Assembly (NCBI GenBank): GCA_025765595.1
Contig: JAIVFH010000002.1
Span: forward strand, 682,001-746,000
Reading direction: 5' to 3'
Length of the DNA stretch: 64,000 bases
Source of the DNA: Obelidium mucronatum
Taxonomy: Eukaryota > Chytridiomycota > Chytridiomycetes > Chytridiales > Chytriomycetaceae
In this document: positions 37,029 to 49,423 of the stretch, piece by piece
Layout of the letters: each line of letters opens with the position of its first letter
Numbering within the stretch: the stretch's first letter is position 1
Made by a program: the position numbers and the translations under genes
Notes under the pieces: generated by a model
Seen by the model: only the letters and a program-made list of their open reading frames with translations
Told to the model about the DNA's origin: nothing
Database searches by the model: none

Positions 37029-40000
37029 CTAGTATTGCGTCCATCCTCCATATGAATGAACAGATTCTACCGCCCTCGCGACGTAGCTCGGAAGATTGTG
37101 TGACAACCAGAGTTTCCGTATCTCATCATACCGCTTTAAATGTAAAAATTGACGACTTCCTTTTCTGTTCAACGCGTGAAAAGGAAAGAAATGGGAGTTG
37201 CTTTAGCCATACGAAACAAACGACAGAAGGAAAACACAAACCTTCGATTGACATCGACTTCGCCGTGAATATCCAAGTACGGTGGATCCATTATGCATCC
37301 CTTCTCATTATGTAGCAACAGAATCTTGAATCTTTTCACCAGGAAGAATACCCCTACATCTCCAGAACACCTATAAAGTATGTTTAGACAAAAAATAACT
37401 CTCAGACAATCGACAGAAAATAGACTCAACTGCTTCATATGATTATTACACTCCCCCTTCTTATCTTTATGACAACAGAAACTCAGCGCGCACACAAGAG
37501 TTCCACACACCAAGCATAAAGCAGGGTCTGAAATGGGTTTCTGGCAGTTATTACAAGTTCTCCGGAAACAGTCTGCAAACAGGTTCTCCAAGCCATTCGG
37601 CAAACCCACAAGCGTCACGACAGCGGGAGATTCCAACGTTATGCTACGTTCCAACCGATATGTGTCTGTATCATCGCTACCCGACGCGATTTTCTGCAAC
37701 GAATCTTGAAGGGACGCACGGCGGTGTGATTCTCTACCATTTGTAGCCTCAACCCAATTTCCAAACAGCTTCGACAGGAACGGATCCGATACCGACCACG
37801 TTGAACACAATGTCCAAAGTGATGGAAGTTGCAAATACACGCGAAGTTGCTCATATTCTTCTCTTGCAATCAAACCGGATGGGATTCGGTGGCCAAACCC
37901 AGCAGATCCAGCAGGAGGTACCAAAAAGAATCTAGTATACAAGTATATAGCAGAAGAGCGCAAAAATGGAAGAGTCATGGATCTGACTAGTGAAAACATC
38001 ACGGCTGGAGACACGGAACTCAGCACAGCTTTGGCGACTTCTTCCGTCAGATTCATTCGAGACATGATGAACATCATAAACTGGCCCATTTGGAATGCAT
38101 GTTCTTGATCCTCTGGAGTCAAGTCGAACTCAACATCCATCATTTCCGATTCACGTCCGACAGGAGTTTTACCCTTGACATCCATGCCTGCTTTCTTGGA
38201 ACCAAAAGCCACACCTTTGGAAGCTTTGATGATGGCATCGTTTTTGTACCAAGAGTCACCATGAATCGTCACACTCTTGATTACAGAAACCATCGTTCGT
38301 AGAACCTCACTAGCCCAAGTCAATCCAACCCATCTGAAAATATCATTTGAATCATCCAACACAACCGGATCTTCGTTTGCAAATGTAATCCCCATCAAAG
38401 TTGAAAATCCTGCAAACTCAAGTTGAGGCGTAAAGTTGGCGCTTCGGGGATACACTTCTTGATCCATTCCGTTGAAGAAAATTAGCAAGTCCGTGTTGGC
38501 GTCAGGGTAAGCACCCTTATCAAAGTCTTCGGCTGAGCTTTGAAACTCGTTTAATTGCAAAATGGCTTCCGAGAGAACTCGTAGAAAGACCAGTGTCCCA
38601 CTGTTCAATTGTTCCAAAACATGAACAGAGACTAAAGATGGACTAGAGTCTGCTGTTTCTTCTCTGTTTTTCACGGCGTTTCCTCGAATGGACCTTTCCA
38701 GCGAAGAAATAGTGTATTCCAACGAGTTCAAAAGCCCATTGGTCAAGCAATCATCCGTCATGCGAATCAGTGGTGTCATCAATCGGTCAATTAACTCTTG
38801 CAACTCTGCTTGGTCGCCTCGGGGTTCCCCTTCATCTGTGGATGCACTGGCATCAGATGCACGTCTCAGTTGGTTGGCTAAATTCTCTTGCCCCATTTGA
38901 CCCAACATGTTCAAAAATTGGTTCAAAATCGGTGTACGCGCTGCAGGTGGCGGCGGCGGCACAGCAGCAACAACAGGTGTCGGTAGTCCTGCTTCTTGAT
39001 TCCCAGAAGTCGATTGTCGGCGTTGAGCACCAGCAGTAGCTCGGCCTACCCCTCCTGAAGAAGAACCCGCATTCCCTTTGCTGCTTCCGTCCTCGCCCTC
39101 CTCCATCGCCTCTGCATCATACATTTGCATTTTCGACCTCTTCTCCAACGCCTCCTGCAACCGCGGCTTCAATCCATCAAACCACATCTGCAACCCTTCC
39201 AATGCATTCTTTTCACCACCTTTTCCTACCGGAACCAATCCAACGCTTGGATCAGTTTCACTACTATTCGACCCAGCCCAATTCACAACTTCGGTCTTCA
39301 CAGCTGAGGGTCGGATGGGAAGCATGATATTCCCGAGGGATTTACACAAGGGACACAAGAACTCTCCACGGTCTGTCGATTCCGCGTATAGCCTCGATTC
39401 CATATTTTGTCGTGCTTCAATCGAGTTGAAGTACTGCTCAAAGCATGATGAATGCATCAAGTGGCCACATGAAGATGTGTAGATTTCCATGTCTCGGGAC
39501 TCCCCTGTGGGGTACACTTCTAGGGATCGTGGGAATCGTTGGTATAAGCTTCCACTGTTTGGGTCGGCCACATAAACGGTTGTAGATTGTACTTCATTTG
39601 CGTCCGTGAGGGACGGAGTGGTGATTGCAGATAAGACGGAATGCGGGTCTCTGAAATCAACGAATCGCGATCTTTGGATGTAGGAAGGTTGAGAAAACGC
39701 AAGCATTCCGTAGAGTCTGTTGTCGCGGGAAAAGTCCTCTTGACACATGATACAGCTTCCGGCAGGGCAACTCCACGGTCGTGACTCGGCCAGGAATGAC
39801 GACTCGGCCGAGTGTCTGGGAACGTCGACCGCATCCATATCTTCATCAACATCTTCAATTTCGCTGTCACCATCCACATTTGTACTCAAGAACGATTGCT
39901 GCTGTTGCGCAAACTTTGCCATAATAGCAGCCTGTCTCCTTTTCGATTCCTCCTTCCTTCTTTCCTTGTCAGAGAGGCCTGCGGCAGCGCCTTCAGCACC

Positions 40001-43000
40001 TGGCAAAACAGACACCGCAGCTTCCGCAGCTGCCCGTTCCAAGTTATGCTTATTCTGCCACGCCACCACCTGATCCAACGCACTTGACGGCCCAAAAGAA
40101 TTCAACCGAATCACAAACAAACTCAACCTCTCAACATGATCTTTAAACGCATCTTCCCCAGCCCTATCCAAAACCTCCAACACCTTGCCAACCAAAGAAA
40201 CCGGACCATTACTACCCAAACACTCAAACGAATACAATACACCCGCTTGATCCACAAACCGTTCTCCGATTTTACTTGGGACAGCTTTACTCAACTCAAT
40301 CTCCAACGATACCAACAACAACTGAACAATCGACGCCATCGCATGGTCACTTTTACATGCCTGCGCGGCATCAGTTCGAACAAGGTTGTTCAACCCCATC
40401 AACAACAACACGACAAACGACTTGCCACAGACAAAGTCGTCTATCGCACTGAACCCACTCTCCTCCAAAACGGGGCTGATTTTCGGTAAATACAGGCCAT
40501 GCCGTTTGGCAACGAGGTTGACTTGCACCCAACTGTTTTCGACAGCAACTTGTTGGTTCAGAGACCCGGTTTTCGCAGCGTCTAGTAGCTTCGGCATTGT
40601 TGCTGCTGGACCATTCTTTTGAGCGATTCGTTTACAAAGAGTTGCATCCACTTCCTCGCGTTGGGTTCTAGTGTAATGATGGAACCATGGATCCACGGAA
40701 TCGTAGTATTCATCTCGAAGTTCATACATTCCCTTGTCGTTACTCATTGTTGGTGGTTTATAAACCGCAACTTGGCCCAGGATAGTTTCAATGTTATCGC
40801 AAGGTTGGAAAAAGTACTCTTCCTCCTCTTCTCCAGGGACGGCCGTCGCCGTCGGCGTCGGCGTTGCAGCGCTTCCAGACGTAGTCGGCAGCCCTTGCAA
40901 CAATCTCGTAATCTCATACGGAATCGCCTCACTGATTTTGGAATACGGCAACCCGTTCGGACTTGTCGCCAGAACATGGATCATTTCTTTCTTGGCTTGC
41001 TCCTGCACTCCGACAACACCAATCCGAGTCCTCTCAATCAAGATATTCACCAACAGATTCAATAAATCTTCTGCAAGCCCGATCGACGGTTGAGTATCGT
41101 TGAAAAACTTTTTGCTGCTTTCCAAAACGTTGCCTTCGAACCAAGCGCGGATATCGTAGCGGTCTACAAGTGTGGCAATGAACCGATCCGGACCAACCAT
41201 GACCGCGAACGATTGCATCAAAAACACATCCAAGTCGTACATTTCTCGGAGCAGAATAAACTTGAAGTAGAGCAGTTGACTTCTCATACTCATTCCATTA
41301 CGAACCCACAACCCGCTTCGGATTTGTGAGAGGAATACTTCGGAACGGAGGGGGTGGTCCATGATTCTTGCAATGTGGTCTTCTTGCGAAATTTGTTGAA
41401 GAAGCACGGGGACAGGCTGGGGGTGTGGCAATGTGACGGTGTCAGTACTATCGTCAAATGTACTCCAGTCATCCAAGTCTTCCACAAAAGACAGGTCAGA
41501 CAAGTCCTTTGGTTTTGGTTCTACGACATCATCAATTGTCATAATGTCCTTCAACGAAAACGCGCCGACACCCAATTCAACACCATACTGAGGAAGACAC
41601 GCCAAGAGCTTCCCAAGAACCCAATGCAATGGGCAATGTAGCGATAAAACCCGCCCTAAGGATTTAAAATCCAAAACCCGCTGTGATGGCGTCAATTGAC
41701 AAAATGATATAGGAATGAAACCATCCAAAGACCGAATTGGTGGAATAAACGTATGTCCCGCTCGATGTGCGCTCAACATTCGTTCATTCACAGCTGCATC
41801 CCATTCCTGGAATTCTTGCAACTGTTCCTGCGCACACCAATCATCCAATACTTTCAAGGTGAGTTTGATGGCGCGAATCAAGGCCTGAAGATCTTGCTTC
41901 AGCAGTCTTCTGCTTGTAGGTGCAAAGGCATCGCCAATGTGTTCCAAAACACGAGAAAGGTTGGCACCCAGGTAAAACGAGTTTGTCCAAGCTTGTGATT
42001 CGTATTCAATATGCGTGCGGATATGGCGCTTTTGAGGGTACATTCCTTGCATGACGCGACACAGATCCAGGAATCCTGCGAATTCCGAGAGATCGCCATT
42101 GCGGAAGAGGTTCATTCGAATGGGTGGGGCAGCGAAAAAGAATTTCATGTCACTGAATATGTGGCTGTATTTTTGCTTTTGGTAGACACGATCGCCGTGT
42201 AATTCGAAAGTCAGTTTCGTGTAAGTTGGACGGATCAGGCGGTTTGCTCGTCGGATCGATTTAAGCAAAGAGCTATAAGGGAAGATGACTTCATAATGAT
42301 CCGATAAAAAGAACGCCTTCAAGGTAGAAAAGAGACAATGGACAACCGAGGTGTTGGTTATAAGATGCTCGGCAATCGATGGTACCGTGAAAAGCTGAAC
42401 CGTAAAGTTCATCATTGAAAGAAGGTACTCTCGATCCTGAATCAAATACGAGTTTGCAATAATAGGGTATGTGTAGGTGAAGCGTAATGCTGTATTGACT
42501 GTCAGATCCTTGATACGGACAAGAGAAAGAAAACGCCTCACCCATCGCTCGTTTGTATTCTTCACCCGAAATAATCAGCGACTCAATGTACAAACCCTTA
42601 AGTGCGACTCTCAACGACTTCCATAGACGAGATTCCAATCCAATCAAGTAGTCCAGGCGCCAGCGCGTCTTTTCCGATGATGCCAATGCGGCCCAAACAT
42701 TAAAAACCATATTCAATTTTGTCCTGGAAACGTCTTACCCAAACGGAGAGGAATCACGCATATCCACATCTCCATCCCCATCAGCAACATCCTTCATATC
42801 CGAATCTCCAGAGCTGCTGCTGCCACTACTACCACGAGCAGCTAAAAACTCTGCAATCAACATATCTTTCACTTTCCTCCTTGGAGAGCAAAGCTCTTGA
42901 CAAATAATATTTCGCACAGCCAAAACAACAGATGCGTGAGTTGAAACCCCATCTTTCCCTCTCGCCTGGCCACGCACTCGAGACGATAAGTCGCGGATCC

Positions 43001-45112
43001 AATCAACTAAATAGGCGGCCAAGTTTTCACGGAATGTGTCTCTGACTGTTCGAATGGAAACACTGAGGCCGTTGGGTCTGTTTTCGTTGATTGTTCTTGC
43101 TGTAGCAAGTAAACGACCAAGCTGATATGATGTGCCAATGACTTCTCGTCCCTATTTTTTGAGTGGTGAGACGCAGTAGATGATACGGGAGGAGAAACCA
43201 GCAAAGTAATGAACCGCCGATTCGGCGGTAAGAAGAGAAAAATAAGAACACACCGCCTTCGGCGGTAAGAAAAGAAAAAAAAGAGTATACCGTCTACGGC
43301 GGTTGGATTCCGCCTTTGGCGGTAAGAAAAGAAAAAAAGAGTATACCGCCTACGGCGGTTGGATTCCGCCTTCGGCGGTAGGGATCCGCCTTCGGCGGTA
43401 AGAAAAGAAAAAAAGAGTATACCGCCTTCGGCGGTAGGGATCCGCCGTCGGCGGTAAGAAAAGAAAAAAAGAGTATACCGCCTTCGGCGGTTGGATTCCG
43501 CCTTTGGCGGTAAGAAAAGAAAAAAAGAGTATACCGCCTACGGCGGTTGGATTCCGCCTTCGGCGGTAGGGATCCGCCTTCGGCGGTAAGAAAAGAAAAA
43601 AAGAGTATACCGCCTTCGGCGGTAGGGATCCGCCGTCGGCGGTAAGAAAAGAAAAAAAAGAGTATACCGTCTACGGCGGTTGGATTCCGCCTTTGGCGGT
43701 AAGAAAAGAAAAAAAGAGTATACCGCCTACGGCGGTTGGATTCCGCCTTCGGCGGTAGGGATCCGCCTTCGGCGGTAAGAAAAGAAAAAAAGAGTATACC
43801 GCCTTCGGCGGTAGGGATCCGCCTTCGGCGGTAAAAAAAGAAAAAAGAGTATACCGCCTGCGGCGGTTGGATTCCGCCTTCGGTGGTAGGGATCCGCCGT
43901 CGGCGGTAAGAAAAGAAAAAAAGAGTATACCGCCTACGGCGGTTGGATTCCGCCTTCGGCGGTAGGGATCCGCCTTCGGCGGTAAGAAAAGAAAAAAAAA
44001 AAGAACACACACCGCCTTCGGCGGGATGTCCGCCTTCGGCGGCGCCTTCGGCGGAATGTCCGCCTTCGGCGGAATGTGCGCCTTCGGCGGAGCAAAAAAA
44101 ACAAACCACTGAATCCACATTAACAGCCACAGCCGAAGCCTTTTCATCCGAACAATTAATTCCCGCCTTCACCTTCAAAATAACTTCATCAAAAGTATGA
44201 TCTTCATCATTCCACAAAATACAAGCAAACATGTCTCTCTTGATTGAAACCATTCCACCGTCTGCCGTTGCAGTTTCAAGCATTGTACCACAATCTTCGT
44301 CGCCAGGTTCCGGAGGATTTGCAGCCAATACTTGTTCTTGACGAGTGGGGAGAGTTAAATCTGAAGGAGAGGAGTTGAATGTGTCAATGATAAAGTCCAG
44401 GACAGTGGAAATAGTGGTGCGAATATCATTGATAACGTCCTTTTTTTTTTAAAAGGAAAGAAAAGAAAGCAATCGAATCAGGATTGACAACTGGATTTGA
44501 TAGAGAAACAAAGAAAAGCATACATCAGGTACGGGAATCACATTGTCCGAGTCGATTGTTGCCTCGTCTGTGGAATGGAATTTGCATTGCAGCGATAGTC
44601 TCCAGGCTTGCGGATCGCCGCAATCACAGCAGCCGCCGCCCGATGAGATGTGGAATGTGGTGTCGTGGCCCTCGTGGTCCGACGCGTGGAAGCAATGGTG
44701 GCAGAGCACGCACGTCTCGTCGAGGGCGCAGTTTCTTTGTCTCAAGTCAGAAACCACAGAAACAGCAAGAAGAGACAGAAACGCACCGACACCAGAAGAC
44801 GCCTTCGCCGTCTTCAAACACGTGGCCGCACGGGGCGCCCCGTCTGTTTGGGTGGTACTCTGGCCCCGCGGGCAGAGCTGCTGCCGGTGTTGCTGCGGCA
44901 GCTGAAGCCGGTGTTGGCGCCGCGGAAGAAGGCGCCGAAAACAGGTCCGGCGTCTGCGCTGCCGCCGCCGAGCGCGCCAGCGCCGCGTCGAGCAGCGCAT
45001 CCAGCGGGTCGAGCAGCGCGCGCGGCAGCGGATGCAGCGCCACTTCGGCGGCGCCGTCCGCGAGAAGCGCCTTGTGCAGCGAGTGCAGCCGCGCGTAGAG
45101 GCGGCGGTCCAT
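37029..45112 (-). CDS. UBR1: UBR1-type N-degron E3 ubiquitin ligase
   Basis: A ligase of about 2,000 residues that recognises destabilising N-terminal residues. Exon 1 (ATG 45112) ends with CGHVFEDGEGVFWCR and joins TCVLCHHCFHASDHEGHD and GGGCCDCGDPQAW, a complete UBR box. The ClpS-like region reads ILWNDEDHTFDEVI, then NVDS, then after a 958-bp intron GREVIGTSYQLGRLL. The main body is one very long exon. It contains the catalytic RING (SCIMCQEDFSRDNRLYG; CGHLMHSSCFEQYF; FLCPLCKSLGN). The C-terminal cap has VGVFFLVKRFKILLLH and ILDIHGEVD-like sequence, and a last exon (37164-37029) with LHLKRYDEIRKLWLSHNL. One frame break at CCC 42541-42543 must be bridged. The start is 56 bp from SLA2. Confidence 0.9.
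43152..44109 (-). other. 958-bp UBR1 intron filled with hairpin repeats
   Basis: The donor (TCA then GTGGTT at 44109) and acceptor (AATAG ending at 43152) join GTGGATTCA to GGACGAGAA in phase 0. This restores the ClpS-like sequence NVDS-GREVIG. Neighbouring introns are about ten times shorter. The excess is the repeat array. Confidence 0.8.
43211..44093. repeat. Array of about 34 GC hairpins in a 188-bp higher-order repeat
   Basis: The unit is the perfect dyad CCGCCTTCGGCGG (5-bp stem, 3-base centre) with centre variants TTC, TAC, GTC, TTT and TGC. Three spacer types alternate: an A-rich spacer of about 23 bp ending in GTATA, TTGGATT, and TAGGGAT. Sets of seven hairpins recur with starts at 43290, 43478, 43667 and 43854, a period of 187-189 bp. 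The left end (43980-44093) shows tightly packed hairpins with short spacers such as AATGT. Confidence 0.95.
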
Positions 45113-45168
45113 TTGCGTGTTTGTTTGTTGGTGAAATAAAATAAAATAAAATAAAACAAATTAAAACA
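45113..45168. promoter_or_regulatory. 56-bp head-to-head spacer, UBR1 / SLA2
   Basis: The spacer separates the UBR1 start (45112, minus) from the SLA2 start (45169, plus). It contains four to five copies of an AAATA pentamer (about 45136-45157). Both flanking first exons are GC-rich, giving a sharp AT dip between them. A bidirectional promoter is inferred. Confidence 0.5.
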
Positions 45169-48100
45169 ATGTCGTACGGCAAAGGCGCGTACTCAGACCC
45201 GTACGGCTCGCGCCCCGGCTCGGGAAACAACAGCAGCGCCTACGGCAACCCTGGCAGCTATGCCGCAAACCAGTCCGCGCGCAGCGTCTTCCAGAGCGAC
45301 AAGAGCGACCAGCAGCTTGCCGAACACATCAAGAAGGCGCTGGCCAACGACGAAGTGGCCCCCAAGCAGAAACACGTGCGCGAATGCATTCTGTATACGT
45401 GGGACATGAAGGGGTCTGGCTCGCTGTGGCTCGGGCTCAAGGGCTATCCCATGTACGGCGACGAGATTGTCACATTCAAGGGCCTGATCCTGGTCCACAA
45501 AGTCATCAACGGAGGGCATCCACGGGTACGCATTGCAGTGTTTGAGCTGTTGCGGTGTCGTTGAATATTGGGATTTTATTTATTTTATTAGGCCTTGAAG
45601 GACCTGTGCCATGACTATGCCTGGCTCGAAAACCTTGGGCGTGCGGTTGGAGGATTCAGAGGAGGTGTGTATGTCTGTAATTGCGACTGTGTGTGTGTCT
45701 GTGCATGACATTTACAAATTACCATTCAGGATATGGCTCATTGATCAAAACCTACCTTCAATTCCTTACCCAAAAGCTCGAATACCACAAGGCACATCCT
45801 GAATATACTGGAAATTTCGATTACCAGGAATACGTTACATTGAAAGGCGTTGAAGATCCAAACGAAGGGTACCATACCTAGTTTAAAAGACTCGAACTCT
45901 AAAAGAATCAATCTAAATTTAGATTTGAGACAATCAATGATCTGTTAAACCTTTTGAAGCGCAGTTACCTCATGGGTGAAGCCGTCTTCAACAATTTCAG
46001 AGCAGGCACAGGAAATGAATGCAGAATCGCAGCGCTTGTGCCACTTGTCGAAGAGACTTTTGGGATTTACCAGTTCTGTGTCTCTATGCTTCACGCTATG
46101 CACCAAAGTATGAACAATGTTTTTTTGTTTGTGTTTTTTAATCCTTTGTATTCATATGTTAAACCCTTTCAGTTATCGGATCAGTTGAAGTCCTCGCCCC
46201 TCTCCGTGAAAAATTCAACAGTGGCCACCACGCTCTCTACAAATTCTACTACGAATGCAGTGGATTGCGTTACCTCACGTCATTAATCACAATTCCAAAG
46301 TTGGATCGCCACCCACCAGACTTTTTGGAAAAGGAGCCATCGCAAATGCCAAAACGACCAGTCACTCCTCCGCAACAAATCCAAGAAGAAGACGATGCCG
46401 TTGCCAGGCAACAAGCAGAGGTTGAATTTTTTTTTTTTTTCGTTTGTTGCTTTTTTTTTTTTTTTGAACATCTTGTTTGCAGTTGGAAGCTCAAATCAGA
46501 GAAGAAAACAAACGGTTGGAAAACCAACGCCAAGCAGCCGCTCAACAACAACAATCGCAACTCCAACAACAAATGGAACTGGCTCGCCAACAACAAATGC
46601 TTGCCCAACAACGATTGGCTGAAGAAGAGCGATTGCGCCAACTCCAAATGCATCAGCAGCAGCAACAGCTGGAAGCGGCGCAATACATGGGTCTATTGGA
46701 AAACCTCAGAAATCAAACTGCCAAAGACCGGGAAGCGATTGAGTTGTATGAAAGGGTACGCGATCTCTTTTTTTTATATGGAGTAACTCCGAATACTGAA
46801 CCGGGATACTGAAATCCTAGAGAGTACGACAATTGGAACAGCAGTTGGCACAAGCCAGCATGCATTCAAATGAAGGAACTATTCGAGCACTTCAAGGTAA
46901 ATCCCTTAAACAAGAAAAAACATAACGCTCTCTCACACATTCACACAAACCCTTCCAGATGAATTGAACCAATGGAAGCAAAAATACGAAGCCCTGGCAA
47001 AGTTGTACGCTCAACTCCGAAAAGAGCATTTGGAACTCTTGAATCGATTCAAGGAAATCAAGGAAGGGTCAGGAAAACAGGCTGATGAAGTGAGGGCTCA
47101 GTTGGAAAAGATCAAGGCTGAATTGAGGGTAAAGTCTTTTTTTGTTTTGGTTACTCTAGTTGATAACATTGTATTTTTTTTTCCAGCACAAAGCCACGGA
47201 ACTCACTGACGTGATGGTTGAACGCGACCGCCTCAAGAACGAAGCCGACCGAATCCGACTCACTACTGAAGAAGAAATTGACCGTCTTCGAAGAGATTTG
47301 CAAGACACCAAAGACTCGCTGATTGACATGTCAAAGAGCAAAGGTGCAGAAGTGTCGTCCATTGTGGCCCGTTATAATGCAGAGAAGGCTGAATTGGAGC
47401 AACTGAATTTGATGAAGCAGAGAATGATTGATGATTTGAGACGGGAGTTGGATATTGTTGCGGGTGATGCTCAAAGATTGCGTCAGGTTAGATATTAGGG
47501 CTGGTTGTGCATCAAATAGTCATTCTCATACTGGTTTTTTTAGGGTCAAGATGAAGAAACTGCCATTCTTCAACAAGGCTTGGATCAAACTCTCTTGGCT
47601 TTAGCCCAGATGCAAAAGGTATTGTTAAGAAGAAGAAAAAAAAAGAGATTTGCTGATGATATTTCTTTGCTCTGCAGACTCAAGAAGAAACCGAGGCAGC
47701 CCTGTTGGACCAAATGCGTCACCTGCAAAACGAGCATCTCAACAACTTGAACAGAATGATGGACATTATTCTTCAGACTTGCATCCATCAAGTGGATGAA
47801 GCTACTTATGAACTCGAAAGTCCTTCACACGAAGGAAACCAAGCTGCCACTCCAGAGTATGTGCAATCTCTCTTGGAAAAGACGATTGGCGCTGCTGGTG
47901 ACTTTAGTGGAAGCTTTGTTCTTTTGATTGAGGTGAGTGTCGAAGTAAGTGTAAGGAGCGGTTTTTTGGCTTAACAAAATATATACAGGGTGGTGATCAA
48001 GCCAACGCGATTGGCGCATCCAATGTATTCGCCCAATCCATCTCCCAACTTCTCTTCAACGTGAAGGGAGTAACTCGCCTCGCCAAAGACGACGACTCAA

Positions 48101-49014
48101 GCGAAGAAATCATCCGCGTCACCAAGCAAGGATCCCTTGCATGTCGCCAATTCTTCCAACGCCTCCAATCCGGATCCCTTTCCAACACGAACCCCATCCA
48201 CCGCGCCCAACTAATCAACGACCTTGCGCGAGACGCCATCATGGGACTCCTTGGGATCAGTCCTGTCCTTGAAAACATTAGCCCCAAAGACTCGCTGGAC
48301 GCAGCCGGCGGCGACCTCGGCGACCTCGTTGAGCGAGAAATGCAATCCGCCGCGAAAGCTATTGAAGACGCGGCACGCCGTTTGGAGGAACTGATGGCGC
48401 GGCCGCCCGGGTCATTTGATATCAATGTGCATCAAGCGGTTCTAGCGTCCGCCATGGCATTGACGAATGCGATTTCGCAGTTGATCCGGTGTGCGACTGT
48501 TTGTCAGCAGGAGATTGTGCAGCATGGGAGGGACGGGTCGAGTACGACCGCCTTTTACAAAAAGAACAACAAGTGGACGGAGGGGCTTGTTTCTGCGGCG
48601 AAAGCTGTTGCAGTTGCAACCACGTTTTTGGTGGAGTGTGCGGATGGGCTTGTTCGAGGGACGCATTCGATGGAGCAGTTGATTGTGGCGGCGCAGGAAG
48701 TGGGTGTGGCGACGACGCAGCTTGTTGCGGCGTCGAGAGTGAAGGCTGTGCCGTTTTCCAAGGTGCAAGGTAAATTGGAGGATGCGGCTGTGGCGGTTCG
48801 GGAAGCTACAAAGTTGCTTGTGAAGGCTGCACGGGATGCCAATAAGATGAGGTCTGAGCAGTTGGCTCGCGAAGAGATTGGCCATATGGGGCGCCATGAA
48901 ATGAAGATTAAGGAGATGGAGCAACAGGTCAAGATTTTGGAGTTGGAGAAGGAGTTGAACCAGGCTCGGTACAAGTTGGGTGAAATTCGTAAGCAAGGAT
49001 ATGTTGACGAGTAA
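45169..49014 (+). CDS. SLA2: SLA2 / HIP1R endocytic clathrin-actin adaptor
   Basis: It couples the clathrin coat and PtdIns(4,5)P2 membranes to actin during endocytosis. The N-terminal ANTH domain is seen in KHVRECILYTWDMKGSG, FKGLILVHKVINGGHP and GSLIKTYLQFLTQKLEYH. A Gln-rich coiled coil follows (about 46480-47600: EERLRQLQMHQQQQQLEAA, then ELTDVMVERDRLKNEADRI). The C-terminal talin/THATCH (I/LWEQ) actin-binding domain lies in the last exon from 47993, with WTEGLVSAAKAVAVATTFLV and LVAASRVKAVPFSKVQ. The stop is at 49014. About ten short introns, several with long T tracts before the acceptor. The start is the first ATG after the UBR1 divergent spacer. Length and domain order are as in yeast Sla2. 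Confidence 0.93.
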
Positions 49015-49423
49015 AGGAAGGAGGTGTTTTTTTGTTCTTGAGGATGGGGCTTGTGTACATTCAGAATTTTTACTCACATTCTTGATTTATCGTTTGTTGC
49101 TTGTTGTAAGTGTTACTTGGGTTTGTGGCTGGCACTGGCAGTTCACGAAAGTAGAAGCTGAAGATATATCTCTTTTGGAATGAAGCTCTTCTTCAGCATT
49201 TAGTTTTAGGCCTGGTGTTCGTGCTCAAGTCATTCCAACAGCGGGTGTCTTTTGATTTCAATCCCACAAGCAGGGTTCGTAATGACGATCGTGGAGATTT
49301 CGATCGAGTTCAAAAATTGAGAATTTCTGGTTTCGCAGGCTTTGCTTTGCTGCGGGCAAATTGTAACCAACCACTGGCAAACAAGTGACAAACCCACCCA
49401 CCCACCCAAACAAACACACACCG
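49015..49423. other. Spacer between SLA2 and the next gene
   Basis: About 400 bp with no recognisable gene or RNA. It ends in a CCCA-rich run (about 49394-49407) shortly before the next start codon. Confidence 0.6.

Noticed and set aside
43211..44093. CRISPR-like look of regularly spaced palindromes
   Set aside because: Spacers fall into three repeated types rather than unique sequences, the host is a eukaryote, and no cas genes are present. It is a tandem hairpin repeat in an intron.
43294..44328. 344-codon open frame through the repeat array read as a separate gene
   Set aside because: Its first part is the UBR1 exon, and the rest is the repeat, open only because the units lack stops. A clean GT-AG pair restores the UBR1 domain without it.
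44484..45144. Plus-strand frames of 204 and 164 codons opposite UBR1 exon 1
   Set aside because: They are antisense shadows of the GC-rich UBR box exons, which match the family residue by residue.
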